Positions 32,746 to 40,923 of a stretch of DNA of 64,000 nt are shown here, piece by piece. How positions within the stretch are numbered: position 1 is the stretch's first letter; each line of letters begins with the position of its first letter. Both the position numbers and the translations under genes were made by a program. Source of the DNA: Streptomyces anulatus (GTDB taxonomy: Bacteria; Actinomycetota; Actinomycetes; Streptomycetales; Streptomycetaceae); contig NZ_JOEZ01000011.1 in NCBI RefSeq assembly GCF_000721175.1, positions 99,381-163,380 on the forward strand, in the 5' to 3' direction. A model generated the notes under the pieces. The model made no database searches. It was not told the DNA's origin and saw nothing but the letters and a program-made list of their open reading frames with translations.

Positions 32746-33476
32746 CAGAGTTCCTTGCGGCCGCCGCCCGCCCCGCCGTCCGGGCCCTCCAGCCCGCGGC
32801 GGCGGCGCGCCTCCAGTTCCGCTTCCTCCGCGGCCTTCAGCCGGCGACGCTCCGCCTTCGTCCGCTTGCGCTCCACGCCGACGCCGCCCATCAGGGCGAA
32901 GCCGGTGATCCGCACGTACGGCGCGTCCGGGGCGGGCTCGCCCTCGTCGTTGGAGCCCTCGCCGAAGCCGCCCATGATGCCGATGCCTCGGACATCGACG
33001 TTCAGCTCCGGCGGCGCGGTCACCTGGATGCCGCCCATGATGGTGACGCAGCGGATGACGGTCTCGCGGCCCTCGAAGTTGGCCTCGCGCAGATCGATCT
33101 CGCCGCCGCCCCACATCGCGAACGCGGTGAACGTCCGGCCGACCGTCCAGCGGCCCTTCCGGTTGAACCCGCCCCAGAAGGCGAAAGCCCCCTTCGAGGT
33201 GGCCGTCCCGCCGATCCGCGCGGGCCAGTTCGCCGCCGAACCCCGCAGCGGGGCGGGCGCGGACGAGCCCACCGGAGCGAACTCCGGGCCCGCTGCCGGA
33301 AGGTCCTGGACGAGCGGCACCAACTCCCCGCGCGTACGGGCCTTGTAGGCCGCTCCGAGACGCTGGTCGAACTCGTCCATATCCAGTCGGCCCTCGGCCA
33401 CGGCCTCGCGGAGCAGTTCCGCGATCCGCTCACGCTCGGCATCGGAGGCGCGCATTTCCGGACGTTCACTTGTCAT
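32745..33476 (-). CDS. DUF1707 / LiaF-like domain protein
   Basis: A 243-residue cytosolic protein. Residues 6–55 are DUF1707 (MRASDAERERIAELLREAV … LDMDEFDQRLGAAYKARTRG). The middle and C-terminal parts hold the beta-helical repeats of the LiaF-C / cell-wall-active antibiotic response type (TAFAMWGGGEIDLREANFEG, CVTIMGGIQVTAPPELNVDV, IGIMGGFGEGS, ITGFALMGGVGVERK). The end is a basic coiled tail. LiaF-like proteins modulate envelope-stress sensing. ATG 33476 is the natural start; the ribosome-binding site is weak. Confidence 0.85.
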   Translation of the reverse strand: MTSERPEMRASDAERERIAELLREAVAEGRLDMDEFDQRLGAAYKARTRGELVPLVQDLPAAGPEFAPVGSSAPAPLRGSAANWPARIGGTATSKGAFAFWGGFNRKGRWTVGRTFTAFAMWGGGEIDLREANFEGRETVIRCVTIMGGIQVTAPPELNVDVRGIGIMGGFGEGSNDEGEPAPDAPYVRITGFALMGGVGVERKRTKAERRRLKAAEEAELEARRRRGLEGPDGGAGGGRKEL

Positions 33477-33572
33477 ACCGCGCAGCCTATTGAACGCACC
33501 CGTTCCCGGCACAGACCCGCAGGCCCACGACCTGCGCGCGCCGCCCGGGGAGGGTGCCCGGGCGCGTGCCCG

Positions 33573-34595
33573 TCACGGCGCGGACTCGTACATCCTCGCG
33601 ATCACGGCCTCGATGTCCGGCTCCCGCACCGACAGGTCGACCAGCGGGTAGTCCGCGGCGATCCGCGCGACCAGCGGGGCCGCCGACGCGGCGGCGGGGA
33701 ACGCCAGCCACTGACGCGGGCCCTCCACCTTGACCGCCCGCAGGGCCGGGGCCCCTCCCGCCGCTTCCGGCTCCAGCACGATCGGGGGGAACTCGCTCTC
33801 CAGGTCCACCACGAGCATGCGTTCGCTCTCCCCCACCTCGTGGAGGCCCGCCGGCGAACCGTCGTACATCAGACGGCCGTGGTCGATGACCATCACCCGG
33901 CCGCACAGCTGCTCGATGTCGGTCAGGTCGTGCGTCGTCAGCAGGACCGTCGTCCCGCGCTCGGTGTTCAACTCCTTGAGGAACTGCCGCACCTTGGCCT
34001 TGGAGATCACGTCCAGGCCGATCGTCGGCTCGTCCAGGTACAGCACCTCCGGATCGTGCAGCAACGCCGCCGCGATGTCGCCCCGCATCCGCTGCCCCAG
34101 CGAGAGCTGCCGTACGGGGACGTCCAACAGCTCGCCCAGGTCGAGGAGCTCGACGCAGCGGTCCAGGTTCTCCCGGTAACGCCGGTCGGGGATGCGGTAC
34201 ATGCGGTGCATCAGCCGGTACGAGTCGCGCAGCGGCAGGTCCCACCAGAGGGTCGTCCGCTGGCCGAAGACCACGCCGATGCGGTGGGCCAGCCGGGTGC
34301 GTTCGCGGGAGGGGTCGATGCCCGCGACGCGCAGCCGGCCGCCGCTCGGGGTGAGGATGCCCGTCAGCATCTTGATCGTGGTCGACTTGCCCGCCCCGTT
34401 CGGGCCGATGTAGCCGACCATCTCACCGCGCGCGACCCGGAAGCTGATGCCGTCCACGGCCCGGACCTCACGCCGCTCCCTGCGCAGCAGGCCGGCCTTC
34501 CGGCGGACCTGGAAGACCTTCTCGACACCGTCGAGCGTGATGAAGCCGCCGTCGCCGCCCATGCCCGTACCCTCCTGCGTGAACCCGTCCGACAT
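33573..34595 (-). CDS. ABC transporter ATP-binding protein
   Basis: A 340-residue ABC ATPase. It has Walker A GPNGAGKST (64–72), the signature LSLGQRMRGD, Walker B VLYLDEPTIGLD and switch His in LLTTHDLTD. A C-terminal extension of about 80 residues is typical of the DUF990-type export systems. GGGAG lies 6 nt upstream of ATG 34595. It is last in a three-gene operon with two ABC-2 permeases and would energise export of an unidentified substrate. Confidence 0.92.
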   Translation of the reverse strand: MSDGFTQEGTGMGGDGGFITLDGVEKVFQVRRKAGLLRRERREVRAVDGISFRVARGEMVGYIGPNGAGKSTTIKMLTGILTPSGGRLRVAGIDPSRERTRLAHRIGVVFGQRTTLWWDLPLRDSYRLMHRMYRIPDRRYRENLDRCVELLDLGELLDVPVRQLSLGQRMRGDIAAALLHDPEVLYLDEPTIGLDVISKAKVRQFLKELNTERGTTVLLTTHDLTDIEQLCGRVMVIDHGRLMYDGSPAGLHEVGESERMLVVDLESEFPPIVLEPEAAGGAPALRAVKVEGPRQWLAFPAAASAAPLVARIAADYPLVDLSVREPDIEAVIARMYESAP

Positions 34596-34612
34596 GTCCA
34601 ACTCCCGTTTGC

Positions 34613-35500
34613 TCAACTGCCCGTGCTCCGGTACGCCCGCAGCCCCGCCCGCCACGCGAGGCCCGCCAGCACCCAGCAGACCGCCGCCACCAGCGGCGGC
34701 AGGAACGCCACCCACTGCGGCAGATCGACCGGGTACTCCCGGCCGAGCACGTACAGCGCGGGCAGCCAGCTGACGAAGGCCAGCGGCACCACGAACGTCA
34801 CCCCGCGCACCAGGTCCTTCGCGAAGATCGTGGGCGGGTACTGGAGCAGCGTCGTCCCGCCGTACGTGAAGGAGTTCTGCACCTCCGACGCGTCCTGCGC
34901 GACGAACTGGAACGCCGCCCCCGCGACGAAGACCGCCCCGAAGATCGCCGCCCCGCTCACCACCATCACCGGCAGCATCAGCACCTTCAGCGGCGTCCAC
35001 GCGATGTCCAGCGAGAGCAGCGCGTAGCCGAGCACCAGCAGCCCCTGGGTGATCCGCCCCAGCCGGCGCAGCGCGAACCGGTCCGCCGCGACCTGCGCCA
35101 GCACCGGCACCGGCCGCACCAGCAGGGTGTCGAGCGTCCCGTCCCGTACCCGGCGGCCCACCCGGTCCATCGATCCCAGCAGCAGATCGCACAGCCCGAA
35201 CGCGGTGGCCGACAACCCGTACAGCAGGGCGATCTCCGGCAGGGTGTAGCCGCCCAGCGCGTCGACGTGCGTGAACATCAGCAGGATCGTCACGAAGTCG
35301 AAGGCCGTCACCGCGAAGTCCCCGAGCGCCGTCATGGCGAACGAGGCCCGGTACGCCATCGTCGAGCGCACCCACATCGCCATGATCAGCCCGTACGCGC
35401 GCACGCCCTCCAGCAGCCGCGGCCGCTCCTCGAAGGCGAAGCCGCCCGGTTCCGGGTCGTCCTGTTCCCCGCCGGTCCGCACCGCCACCGTGTCAGCCAC
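34613..35500 (-). CDS. ABC-2 type transporter permease (second subunit)
   Basis: A 295-residue membrane protein with a charged N-terminus and six hydrophobic helices (for example FDFVTILLMFTHVDALGGYT, LLVLGYALLSLDIAW, LPVMVVSGAAIFGAVFVAGA, FVVPLAFVSWLPALYVLG). It belongs to the ABC-2/DUF990 permeases. GTG 35500 overlaps the stop of the upstream permease (35493–35495) by 8 bp, so translation is coupled. It pairs with the first permease as a heterodimer driven by the ATPase gene 18 bp downstream. Confidence 0.88.
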   Translation of the reverse strand: MADTVAVRTGGEQDDPEPGGFAFEERPRLLEGVRAYGLIMAMWVRSTMAYRASFAMTALGDFAVTAFDFVTILLMFTHVDALGGYTLPEIALLYGLSATAFGLCDLLLGSMDRVGRRVRDGTLDTLLVRPVPVLAQVAADRFALRRLGRITQGLLVLGYALLSLDIAWTPLKVLMLPVMVVSGAAIFGAVFVAGAAFQFVAQDASEVQNSFTYGGTTLLQYPPTIFAKDLVRGVTFVVPLAFVSWLPALYVLGREYPVDLPQWVAFLPPLVAAVCWVLAGLAWRAGLRAYRSTGS

Positions 35501-36293
35501 CCTGCACCACCACCCTCCTGGTCGCCGCGGTCTGCAGCAGACGGCCCGCCAGCAGCAGCGCCACCGCCCAGCCGCCCTGGAACGCGTACGCCTCCACCAG
35601 CCCCCACCCCGTGTGCTTCTCCAGGAACACATCGGCCGGGACCTGGAGCAGCGAGGACCACGGCAGCGCCCGCGCCACCTCGCCCAGCAGCCCGGGGAAC
35701 AGGTTCAGCGGCAGCAGCATCCCGGAGAAGAACAGCCCGGCCAGCGACACGATCCGCATCGCGCCCGCCCCGTCCATCAGCCAGAACGCCGACAGGGCCA
35801 CCAGATAGCGCAGCGCGAAGCTGACCACCACGCCCAGGAACACCGAGACGAGGAACGCCGGCCAGGTCCACAGCGATCCCGGGAGCGCCAGATCGAAGGC
35901 GAGCGCCCCCAGGAACATCGGCACGACACCGCGCCCCAGCAGATGGAACGCCGCCCGGCCCAGGTCGCCCGCCAGCCACCACGACTGGAGGTCGACCGGA
36001 CGGTACAGGTCGATGGCGACGTCCCCCGTGCGGATCCGTTCCACCAGCTCGTCCTCGAAGCCGCCGCCCATCATGGCGCAGGCCATCAACAGGGCCTGGC
36101 CGAGCCAGACGTACGTGAGCGCCTGGGACGTGTCGTACCCGCCGAGCTGCGGGCGTACGTCCCACAGGGCGATGTAGGTGTACGCCACGATGAAACCGAA
36201 GACCGTGTTGGTGAACACCCCCGCGGCCGTAGCCGTCCGGTACGTGGCATAGCGCCGGAACGTACCCCCCGCCACCACCGCGTAGAGCCGCAC
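35493..36293 (-). CDS. ABC-2 type transporter permease (first subunit)
   Basis: A 266-residue permease with six helices (GVFTNTVFGFIVAYTYIALW near the N-terminus; FLVSVFLGVVVSFALRYLVA; MRIVSLAGLFFSGMLLPLNL; ending in AVALLLAGRLLQTAAT). It opens with MRLYAVVAGGTFRRYATYRT, characteristic of the first DUF990 subunit. It is the promoter-proximal gene of the export operon, divergent from the penicillin-binding protein gene across a 187-bp region. Confidence 0.88.
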   Translation of the reverse strand: MRLYAVVAGGTFRRYATYRTATAAGVFTNTVFGFIVAYTYIALWDVRPQLGGYDTSQALTYVWLGQALLMACAMMGGGFEDELVERIRTGDVAIDLYRPVDLQSWWLAGDLGRAAFHLLGRGVVPMFLGALAFDLALPGSLWTWPAFLVSVFLGVVVSFALRYLVALSAFWLMDGAGAMRIVSLAGLFFSGMLLPLNLFPGLLGEVARALPWSSLLQVPADVFLEKHTGWGLVEAYAFQGGWAVALLLAGRLLQTAATRRVVVQGG

Positions 36294-36480
36294 GCCGCCC
36301 CCTGTCCCCCGCCGCCACCGGCTCCCGACACCAAAGCGTCCGACCCTAGTGCACGCGTGACGGCCGCCGCGAACGTATTAAAAAACGACCGGAGGAGGGA
36401 ACGAACCGGTCAGAAACGAGGGTTTCCCGTCGAAACGGGCACTATGGGAGAACTGACCACGCCCGAGGAGCCCCACGGAC

Positions 36481-38823
36481 ATGAGCGACGAGCCACAGCA
36501 CTGGGCCCCCCGCGACCCCTCGGACGCGGCGGCCGCACCCTGGAGCGAGCAGGGAGAGCCGCCCGGAAGGAACGGCGAGAACGGCGAGAGCGGCAAGAAG
36601 AACGGGAAGAAGCAGCGGCCCCGGCGCACCGGCTGGCGGCGCGCCGTCCCGACCTGGCGGATGGCCCTCGGCACCGTGCTGGGCCTCGGTCTCCTCCTCG
36701 TCGGCGGGTTCTTCGCCGGATACCAACTCGTCGACATCCCGGCCGCCAACGCCGCGGCCACCGCCCAGTCCAACGTCTACCTCTACAACGACGGCAGCGT
36801 CATCGCCCGCGACGGCGACGTGAACCGCGAGAAGGTCAAGCTCTCCCAGGTCCCCGTGACCGTCCAGCACGCGGTACTGGCCGCCGAGGACCGGGACTTC
36901 TACTCCCAACGCGCCGTGGACGTGAAGGCGATGGTCCGGGCCGGCTGGAACACCGTGACCGGCAAGGGCAAGCAGGGCGGCTCGACGATCACCCAGCAGT
37001 ACGTGAAGAACTACTACCTCGGCCAGGAGCGGACCGTCCTGCGCAAGGTCAAGGAGTTCTTCATCGCGGTCAAGCTCAACCGCGAGGAGACCAAGAACCA
37101 GATCTTCGAGGGCTACCTCAACACCAGCTACTTCGGGCGCAACGCGTACGGCATCCAGGCCGCCGCCCAGGCGTACTACGGCAAGAACGTCGAGGGCCTC
37201 ACCACCGCCGAGGGCGCGTACCTCGCCTCCCTCCTCAACGCCCCCAGCGCCTACGACGTCGTCGCCCGCCCCGACAACAGACCCGCGGTCCAGCACCGCT
37301 GGAACTACGTCCTGGACGGCATGGTCAAGGAGGACTGGCTCGACGCGGCCGAACGGGCGACGACGCGGTTCCCCACCCCCGGCGAGGCCAGACCGTCGAC
37401 CGGACTCTCCGGACAGCGCGGCTACATCGTGCAGGCCGTCGAGGACTACCTGAACCGGCGCGGCATCCTCGACGAGAAGACCCTCGCCACCGGCGGCCAC
37501 CGCATCACCACCACGCTCGACAAGGCCAAGCAGGACGCCTTCGTCAAGGCCGTCGACACCAACGTGATGGCCAGGACCAGCGCCGACCGCAAGGCCGACC
37601 GCAACATCCGCGTCGGCGGGGCCTCGATCGTCCCCGACACCGGCGAGGTCGTCGCCCTGTACGGCGGCATCGACTACACGAAGCAGTACGTCAGCAACGC
37701 GACCCGCCGCGACTACCAGGTCGGCTCCGTCTTCAAACCGTTCGTCCTCACCTCCGCCCTCGTCAACGACTCCACCACCCAGGACGGCCGGCCCATCACG
37801 CCCAACACCGTCTACGACGGCACCAACGAACGCACGGTCGTCGGCCCCCAGGGCGCCACCGACTACGCCCCCGCCAACGAGGGCGACGTCGACCACGGCG
37901 ACATCACCGTGCGCACGGCAACCGACAAGTCCGTCAACTCCGTCTACGCGCAGATGGCCCAGGACGTCGGACCCCAGAAGGTCCGGGCCACCGCGGTCGC
38001 CCTCGGCATCCCCACCGACACCCCCGAACTCACCGCCTCCCCCTCCATCGCGCTCGGCCCCGCCAACGCCAGCGTCCTGGACATGGCCGAGGCGTACGCC
38101 ACCCTCGCCGACCACGGCCGGCACGGCCCGTACGTCCTCGTCGACAAGATCACCAAGGACGGTACGGAGGTCGAGCTGCCCGAGCGCACGACCGACCAGG
38201 CCGTCAGCCGCGAGGCCGCCGACACCACCACCGCCGTACTGCGCAGCGTCGTGGAGGGCGGCACCGGCACGGCGGCCCAGGCGGTGGGCCGCCCCGCCGC
38301 GGGCAAGACCGGCACGGCGGAGGAGGACCGGGCCGCCTGGTTCGCCGGATACACCCCGGACCTCGCGACCGTCGTCGCCGTGATGGGCCAGAACCCGGAC
38401 ACCGGCGCCCAGACCCCGCTGTACGGAGCCCTCGGCCTGCCCCGCGTCAACGGCGGCGGCGCCCCCGCCGAGACCTGGGCCGCCTACACGGAAGCGGCGC
38501 TGCGCTCCTCCCCGGCCAAGGAGTTCGACCTGCAGACGGCGCCGGGCTCCGACGAGGAGGACGAACCCCTGCTCGACGAGGACCCCGACGGGGACACGGA
38601 CCCGTCCTCCTCGTCCGGCCCCACCACCACCCCCTCCGGCACCACACCGAACAACCCGGCCGACAGCACACCGGCCGCACCCGGCACGGACACCGGCGGG
38701 ACGGGCGCGAACGACGGCACGACCGGCGCGACGACCGCCGGGGCGAACGGCGGCGGAACGAACGACGGAACGAACGGAGCCGCCGGTGCCAACGGCGGCT
38801 CCGGAGAAACAGGGAGCACCTGA
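36481..38823 (+). CDS. class A penicillin-binding protein (transglycosylase/transpeptidase)
   Basis: A 780-residue bifunctional peptidoglycan synthase. A hydrophilic cytoplasmic N-terminus (about 1–55) is followed by a signal-anchor helix (RMALGTVLGLGLLLVGGFFA). The GT51 glycosyltransferase contains AVLAAEDRDFYSQ (Glu136 catalytic), GGSTITQQYVKNYYL and EGYLNTSYFGRNAYGI. The transpeptidase has SVFKPF (Ser416 nucleophile, Lys419), SVN (484–486) and KTGTA (609–613). The C-terminal 130 residues are a Ser/Thr/Gly/Asn-rich disordered tail. GAGGAG lies about 9 nt before the ATG. The enzyme polymerises and crosslinks the wall outside the membrane. Confidence 0.95.
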   Translation: MSDEPQHWAPRDPSDAAAAPWSEQGEPPGRNGENGESGKKNGKKQRPRRTGWRRAVPTWRMALGTVLGLGLLLVGGFFAGYQLVDIPAANAAATAQSNVYLYNDGSVIARDGDVNREKVKLSQVPVTVQHAVLAAEDRDFYSQRAVDVKAMVRAGWNTVTGKGKQGGSTITQQYVKNYYLGQERTVLRKVKEFFIAVKLNREETKNQIFEGYLNTSYFGRNAYGIQAAAQAYYGKNVEGLTTAEGAYLASLLNAPSAYDVVARPDNRPAVQHRWNYVLDGMVKEDWLDAAERATTRFPTPGEARPSTGLSGQRGYIVQAVEDYLNRRGILDEKTLATGGHRITTTLDKAKQDAFVKAVDTNVMARTSADRKADRNIRVGGASIVPDTGEVVALYGGIDYTKQYVSNATRRDYQVGSVFKPFVLTSALVNDSTTQDGRPITPNTVYDGTNERTVVGPQGATDYAPANEGDVDHGDITVRTATDKSVNSVYAQMAQDVGPQKVRATAVALGIPTDTPELTASPSIALGPANASVLDMAEAYATLADHGRHGPYVLVDKITKDGTEVELPERTTDQAVSREAADTTTAVLRSVVEGGTGTAAQAVGRPAAGKTGTAEEDRAAWFAGYTPDLATVVAVMGQNPDTGAQTPLYGALGLPRVNGGGAPAETWAAYTEAALRSSPAKEFDLQTAPGSDEEDEPLLDEDPDGDTDPSSSSGPTTTPSGTTPNNPADSTPAAPGTDTGGTGANDGTTGATTAGANGGGTNDGTNGAAGANGGSGETGST

Positions 38824-38931
38824 GACACCGGCGGCGGGGGCGGGGGCGACGGGGGCTTCATCGAGGGCGTACGCGGCCCCGGCTTCCCCGGCGACCGACC
38901 GGTGTGACCGGCGGCGGCCGGTCCCACCACC

Positions 38932-39252
38932 TCAGTGCCCGGAGGTCGCCTTCAGGCCGACCACGGCAACCAGCAGCAGACAGACGAAGAAGATCCGGGC
39001 GGCGGTCACCGGCTCGTGCAGCACGACCATGCCCAGGACCGCCGCACCGGCCGCGCCGATACCGACCCACACGCCGTACGCCGTACCGATCGGCAGCGTC
39101 TTGGCCGCATGCGACAACAGCACCATGCTCGCCACGATCCCGAGGCCGGTGAACACGCTAGGCCACAGCCGCGTGAACCCCTCGGTGTACTTCATCCCGA
39201 TCGACCAGCCCACTTCGAGCAGACCAGCGATGATCAACAGAACCCACGCCAT
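38932..39252 (-). CDS. sugE: small multidrug resistance family guanidinium exporter (SugE/Gdx type)
   Basis: A 106-residue four-helix SMR transporter. It has the invariant membrane Glu in LLIIAGLLEVGWSIGMKYTEG, and GTAYGVWVGIGAAGAAVLGM, the signature block of the SugE/Gdx branch rather than EmrE. Gdx proteins export guanidinium with proton exchange. GGAGG lies 8 nt before ATG 39252. A guanidine-III-like aptamer lies just upstream (39293–39333), which strongly supports guanidinium as the substrate. The functional transporter is an antiparallel dimer, so no partner gene is needed. Confidence 0.92.
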   Translation of the reverse strand: MAWVLLIIAGLLEVGWSIGMKYTEGFTRLWPSVFTGLGIVASMVLLSHAAKTLPIGTAYGVWVGIGAAGAAVLGMVVLHEPVTAARIFFVCLLLVAVVGLKATSGH

Positions 39253-39333
39253 GACCGGCACCTCCGACGACGACCACGTGAACAGAACGGGTGCGTCGTC
39301 TTTGCAAGCCCGGTACGGCGCGTCTCGTCGGGG
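39253..39333 (-). promoter_or_regulatory. guanidine-III-like riboswitch leader of sugE
   Basis: On the minus strand a 41-nt block (39333 down to 39293) contains CCCCGACGAG, GCGCCGTACC-GGG and AAGACGACGC in the order and spacing I know for the guanidine-III (ykkC-III) aptamer, including the pseudoknot pairing GCGCCGT with ACGACGC (one C–A mismatch). Downstream, GTCGTCGTC abuts the GGAGG ribosome-binding site and is complementary to the aptamer's GACGAC, giving a plausible on-switch: ligand binding frees the ribosome site. Confidence 0.75.
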
Positions 39334-39435
39334 TGGTCCCACCGTAGCAAGAACCGGGAAGAGGGCCTGGTGACACCGGTCACCAGACCCTCGACGCCGT
39401 GGGCCCCACGGACGGGGCCCCACGGGTTCCCGTTC

Positions 39436-39777
39436 CTACAGGTACAGCCCGGTCGAATCCACCGAACCCTCGAACCGGTCGGCGGCCACCGCGTGCAGAT
39501 CACGCTCCCGCATCAGGACGTACGCCACGCCCCGCACCTCGACCTCGGCACGGTCCTCGGGGTCGTACAGCACCCGGTCGCCAGGCTCCACCGTCCGCAC
39601 GTTCTGCCCGACCGCGACGACGACGGCCCACGCCAGGCGCCGGCCCACCGCGGCCGTCGCCGGGATCAGGATGCCGCCGCCGGAACGCCGCTCGCCCTCG
39701 GACGCGTCGTTCCGCACCAGCACCCGGTCGTGCAGCATCCGGATGGGCAACTTGTCGTCGTGGGTGTTCTCGCTCAC
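39436..39777 (-). CDS. GroES-family co-chaperonin-like protein
   Basis: A 113-residue protein with the GroES fold pattern: IRMLHDRVLVRND near the start, a mobile-loop position with GERRSGGGILIPATA, then VVAVGQNVRTVEPGDRVLYD and VRGVAYVLMRERDLHAV. It is longer than classical GroES at the N-terminus and C-terminus and is not next to groEL, so it is a GroES-like paralogue, common in actinobacteria, of unknown partner. It starts at ATG 39777; Met14 is an alternative. Confidence 0.82.
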   Translation of the reverse strand: MSENTHDDKLPIRMLHDRVLVRNDASEGERRSGGGILIPATAAVGRRLAWAVVVAVGQNVRTVEPGDRVLYDPEDRAEVEVRGVAYVLMRERDLHAVAADRFEGSVDSTGLYL

Positions 39778-39826
39778 GCCCGCAACCTACCTGGCGCGCC
39801 CCGGACCGTACGCCTCCGGGTTCCGC

Positions 39827-40147
39827 TCACGCGCGGCGCCGACGCCCGGACACGGCGAGCAGCCCCACCACACCGACCACCAGCAGCGCCGCGGGAATCA
39901 CCCGCTCCAGCCGCGGAGAACCGTCCTCCGCGACGAACCGCGCCTTCACTTCCGACACCGAACGGTTCACCGCGACGAAGGCACGGCCGGCCGTCCGGTC
40001 CACGGACTGGGCCGCCTTCGCCTTGGCGTCCGTGATGATCGTCTTCGGGTGTACCCGCACCCCGATCTCGTCGAGCACCACGGCGAGCTGCTTACGCCTG
40101 CTGATGATGTCCGCCTCGATCTGCGCAGGGGTCCTGGCATCCGACAC
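39827..40147 (-). CDS. DUF3618 domain-containing protein
   Basis: A 106-residue protein starting MSDARTPAQIEADIISRRKQ, the typical DUF3618 opening. A helical stretch (LAVVLDEIGVRVHPKTIITD) and one C-terminal membrane helix (VIPAALLVVGVVGLLAV) ending in basic residues follow. DUF3618 proteins are small membrane-tethered helical proteins of unknown role in actinobacteria. It lies divergent to bcp. Confidence 0.85.
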   Translation of the reverse strand: MSDARTPAQIEADIISRRKQLAVVLDEIGVRVHPKTIITDAKAKAAQSVDRTAGRAFVAVNRSVSEVKARFVAEDGSPRLERVIPAALLVVGVVGLLAVSGRRRRA

Positions 40148-40289
40148 TGCGCCGCCTCCGTGGTCGTCGTCCGGTAAACCTTCGTCTGGGCCTTCGTCGA
40201 CAGTCTGTCAGCTCGAACCCCCGCGCACCCGGCGGCACCCCTATTACCCTCGGTCCCGTCCGACCCGTGCACCACCCGAGGAGAACCAC

Positions 40290-40757
40290 ATGAGCGAGCG
40301 ACTGAAGCCCGGCGACACCGCTCCCGCCTTCACCCTTCCCGACGCCGACGGCAACGAGGTGTCGCTCGCGGACCACAAGGGCCGCAAGGTCATCGTGTAC
40401 TTCTACCCGGCCGCTCTTACCCCCGGATGCACCAAGCAGGCCTGCGACTTCACGGACAACCTCGACCTCCTGGCCGACGCCGGGTACGACGTCATCGGCG
40501 TCTCCCCCGACAAGCCGGAGAAGCTCGCGAAGTTCCGCGACACGGAGAACCTCAAGGTCGTCCTGGTGGGCGACCCGGCCAAGGAAACGCTGGAGGCGTA
40601 CGGCGCCTTCGGCGAGAAGAAGCTCTACGGCAAAGTGGTGACGGGCGTGATCCGTTCGACGGTCGTCGTCGACGAGGACGGCAAGGTCGAGCACGCGTTC
40701 TACAACGTGAAGGCGACCGGCCACGTGGCCAAGATCATCAGGGATCTGGGCATCTGA
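40290..40757 (+). CDS. bcp: thioredoxin-dependent thiol peroxidase (peroxiredoxin, BCP type)
   Basis: A 155-residue peroxiredoxin reducing H2O2 and organic peroxides with thioredoxin. It starts LKPGDTAPAFTLPDADGNEV. The active site is YFYPAALTPGCTKQACDF, with peroxidatic Cys near 47 and resolving Cys near 52. The YFYPAALTPGC version replaces the common YFYPKDDTPGC. GVIRSTVVVDEDGKV and the final ATGHVAKIIRDLGI are typical. GAGGAG lies 6 nt before the ATG. The gene is monocistronic. Confidence 0.94.
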   Translation: MSERLKPGDTAPAFTLPDADGNEVSLADHKGRKVIVYFYPAALTPGCTKQACDFTDNLDLLADAGYDVIGVSPDKPEKLAKFRDTENLKVVLVGDPAKETLEAYGAFGEKKLYGKVVTGVIRSTVVVDEDGKVEHAFYNVKATGHVAKIIRDLGI

Positions 40758-40777
40758 CCGCCCCCTGAGACCCGCCG

Positions 40778-40834
40778 CCCTCACACGATCCCGGCACGCT
40801 CCTCGTCGGAGAACCTGTCGAGATCGTGTGAGGG
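40778..40834. repeat. 13-bp inverted repeat downstream of bcp
   Basis: The arms ccctcacacgatc (40778–40790) and gatcgtgtgaggg (40822–40834) match perfectly and enclose a 31-bp loop. It lies between bcp and the proP-like gene. It could be a terminator for bcp or an operator for the transporter; no U-tract or known motif decides between them. Confidence 0.6.
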
Positions 40835-40923
40835 AGAACGCAACGACCCCAGAAGCCGGTTTGCGACCGCCATGACCGCGCAGAAGCCTTTCCTGGAACA
40901 CACTCCGAGGAAAGGACCCGGCC

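Noticed and set aside
35271..39152. 1293-residue plus-strand frame
   Set aside because: It spans antisense of the permeases and a wrong frame of the PBP gene; Arg/His-rich noise.
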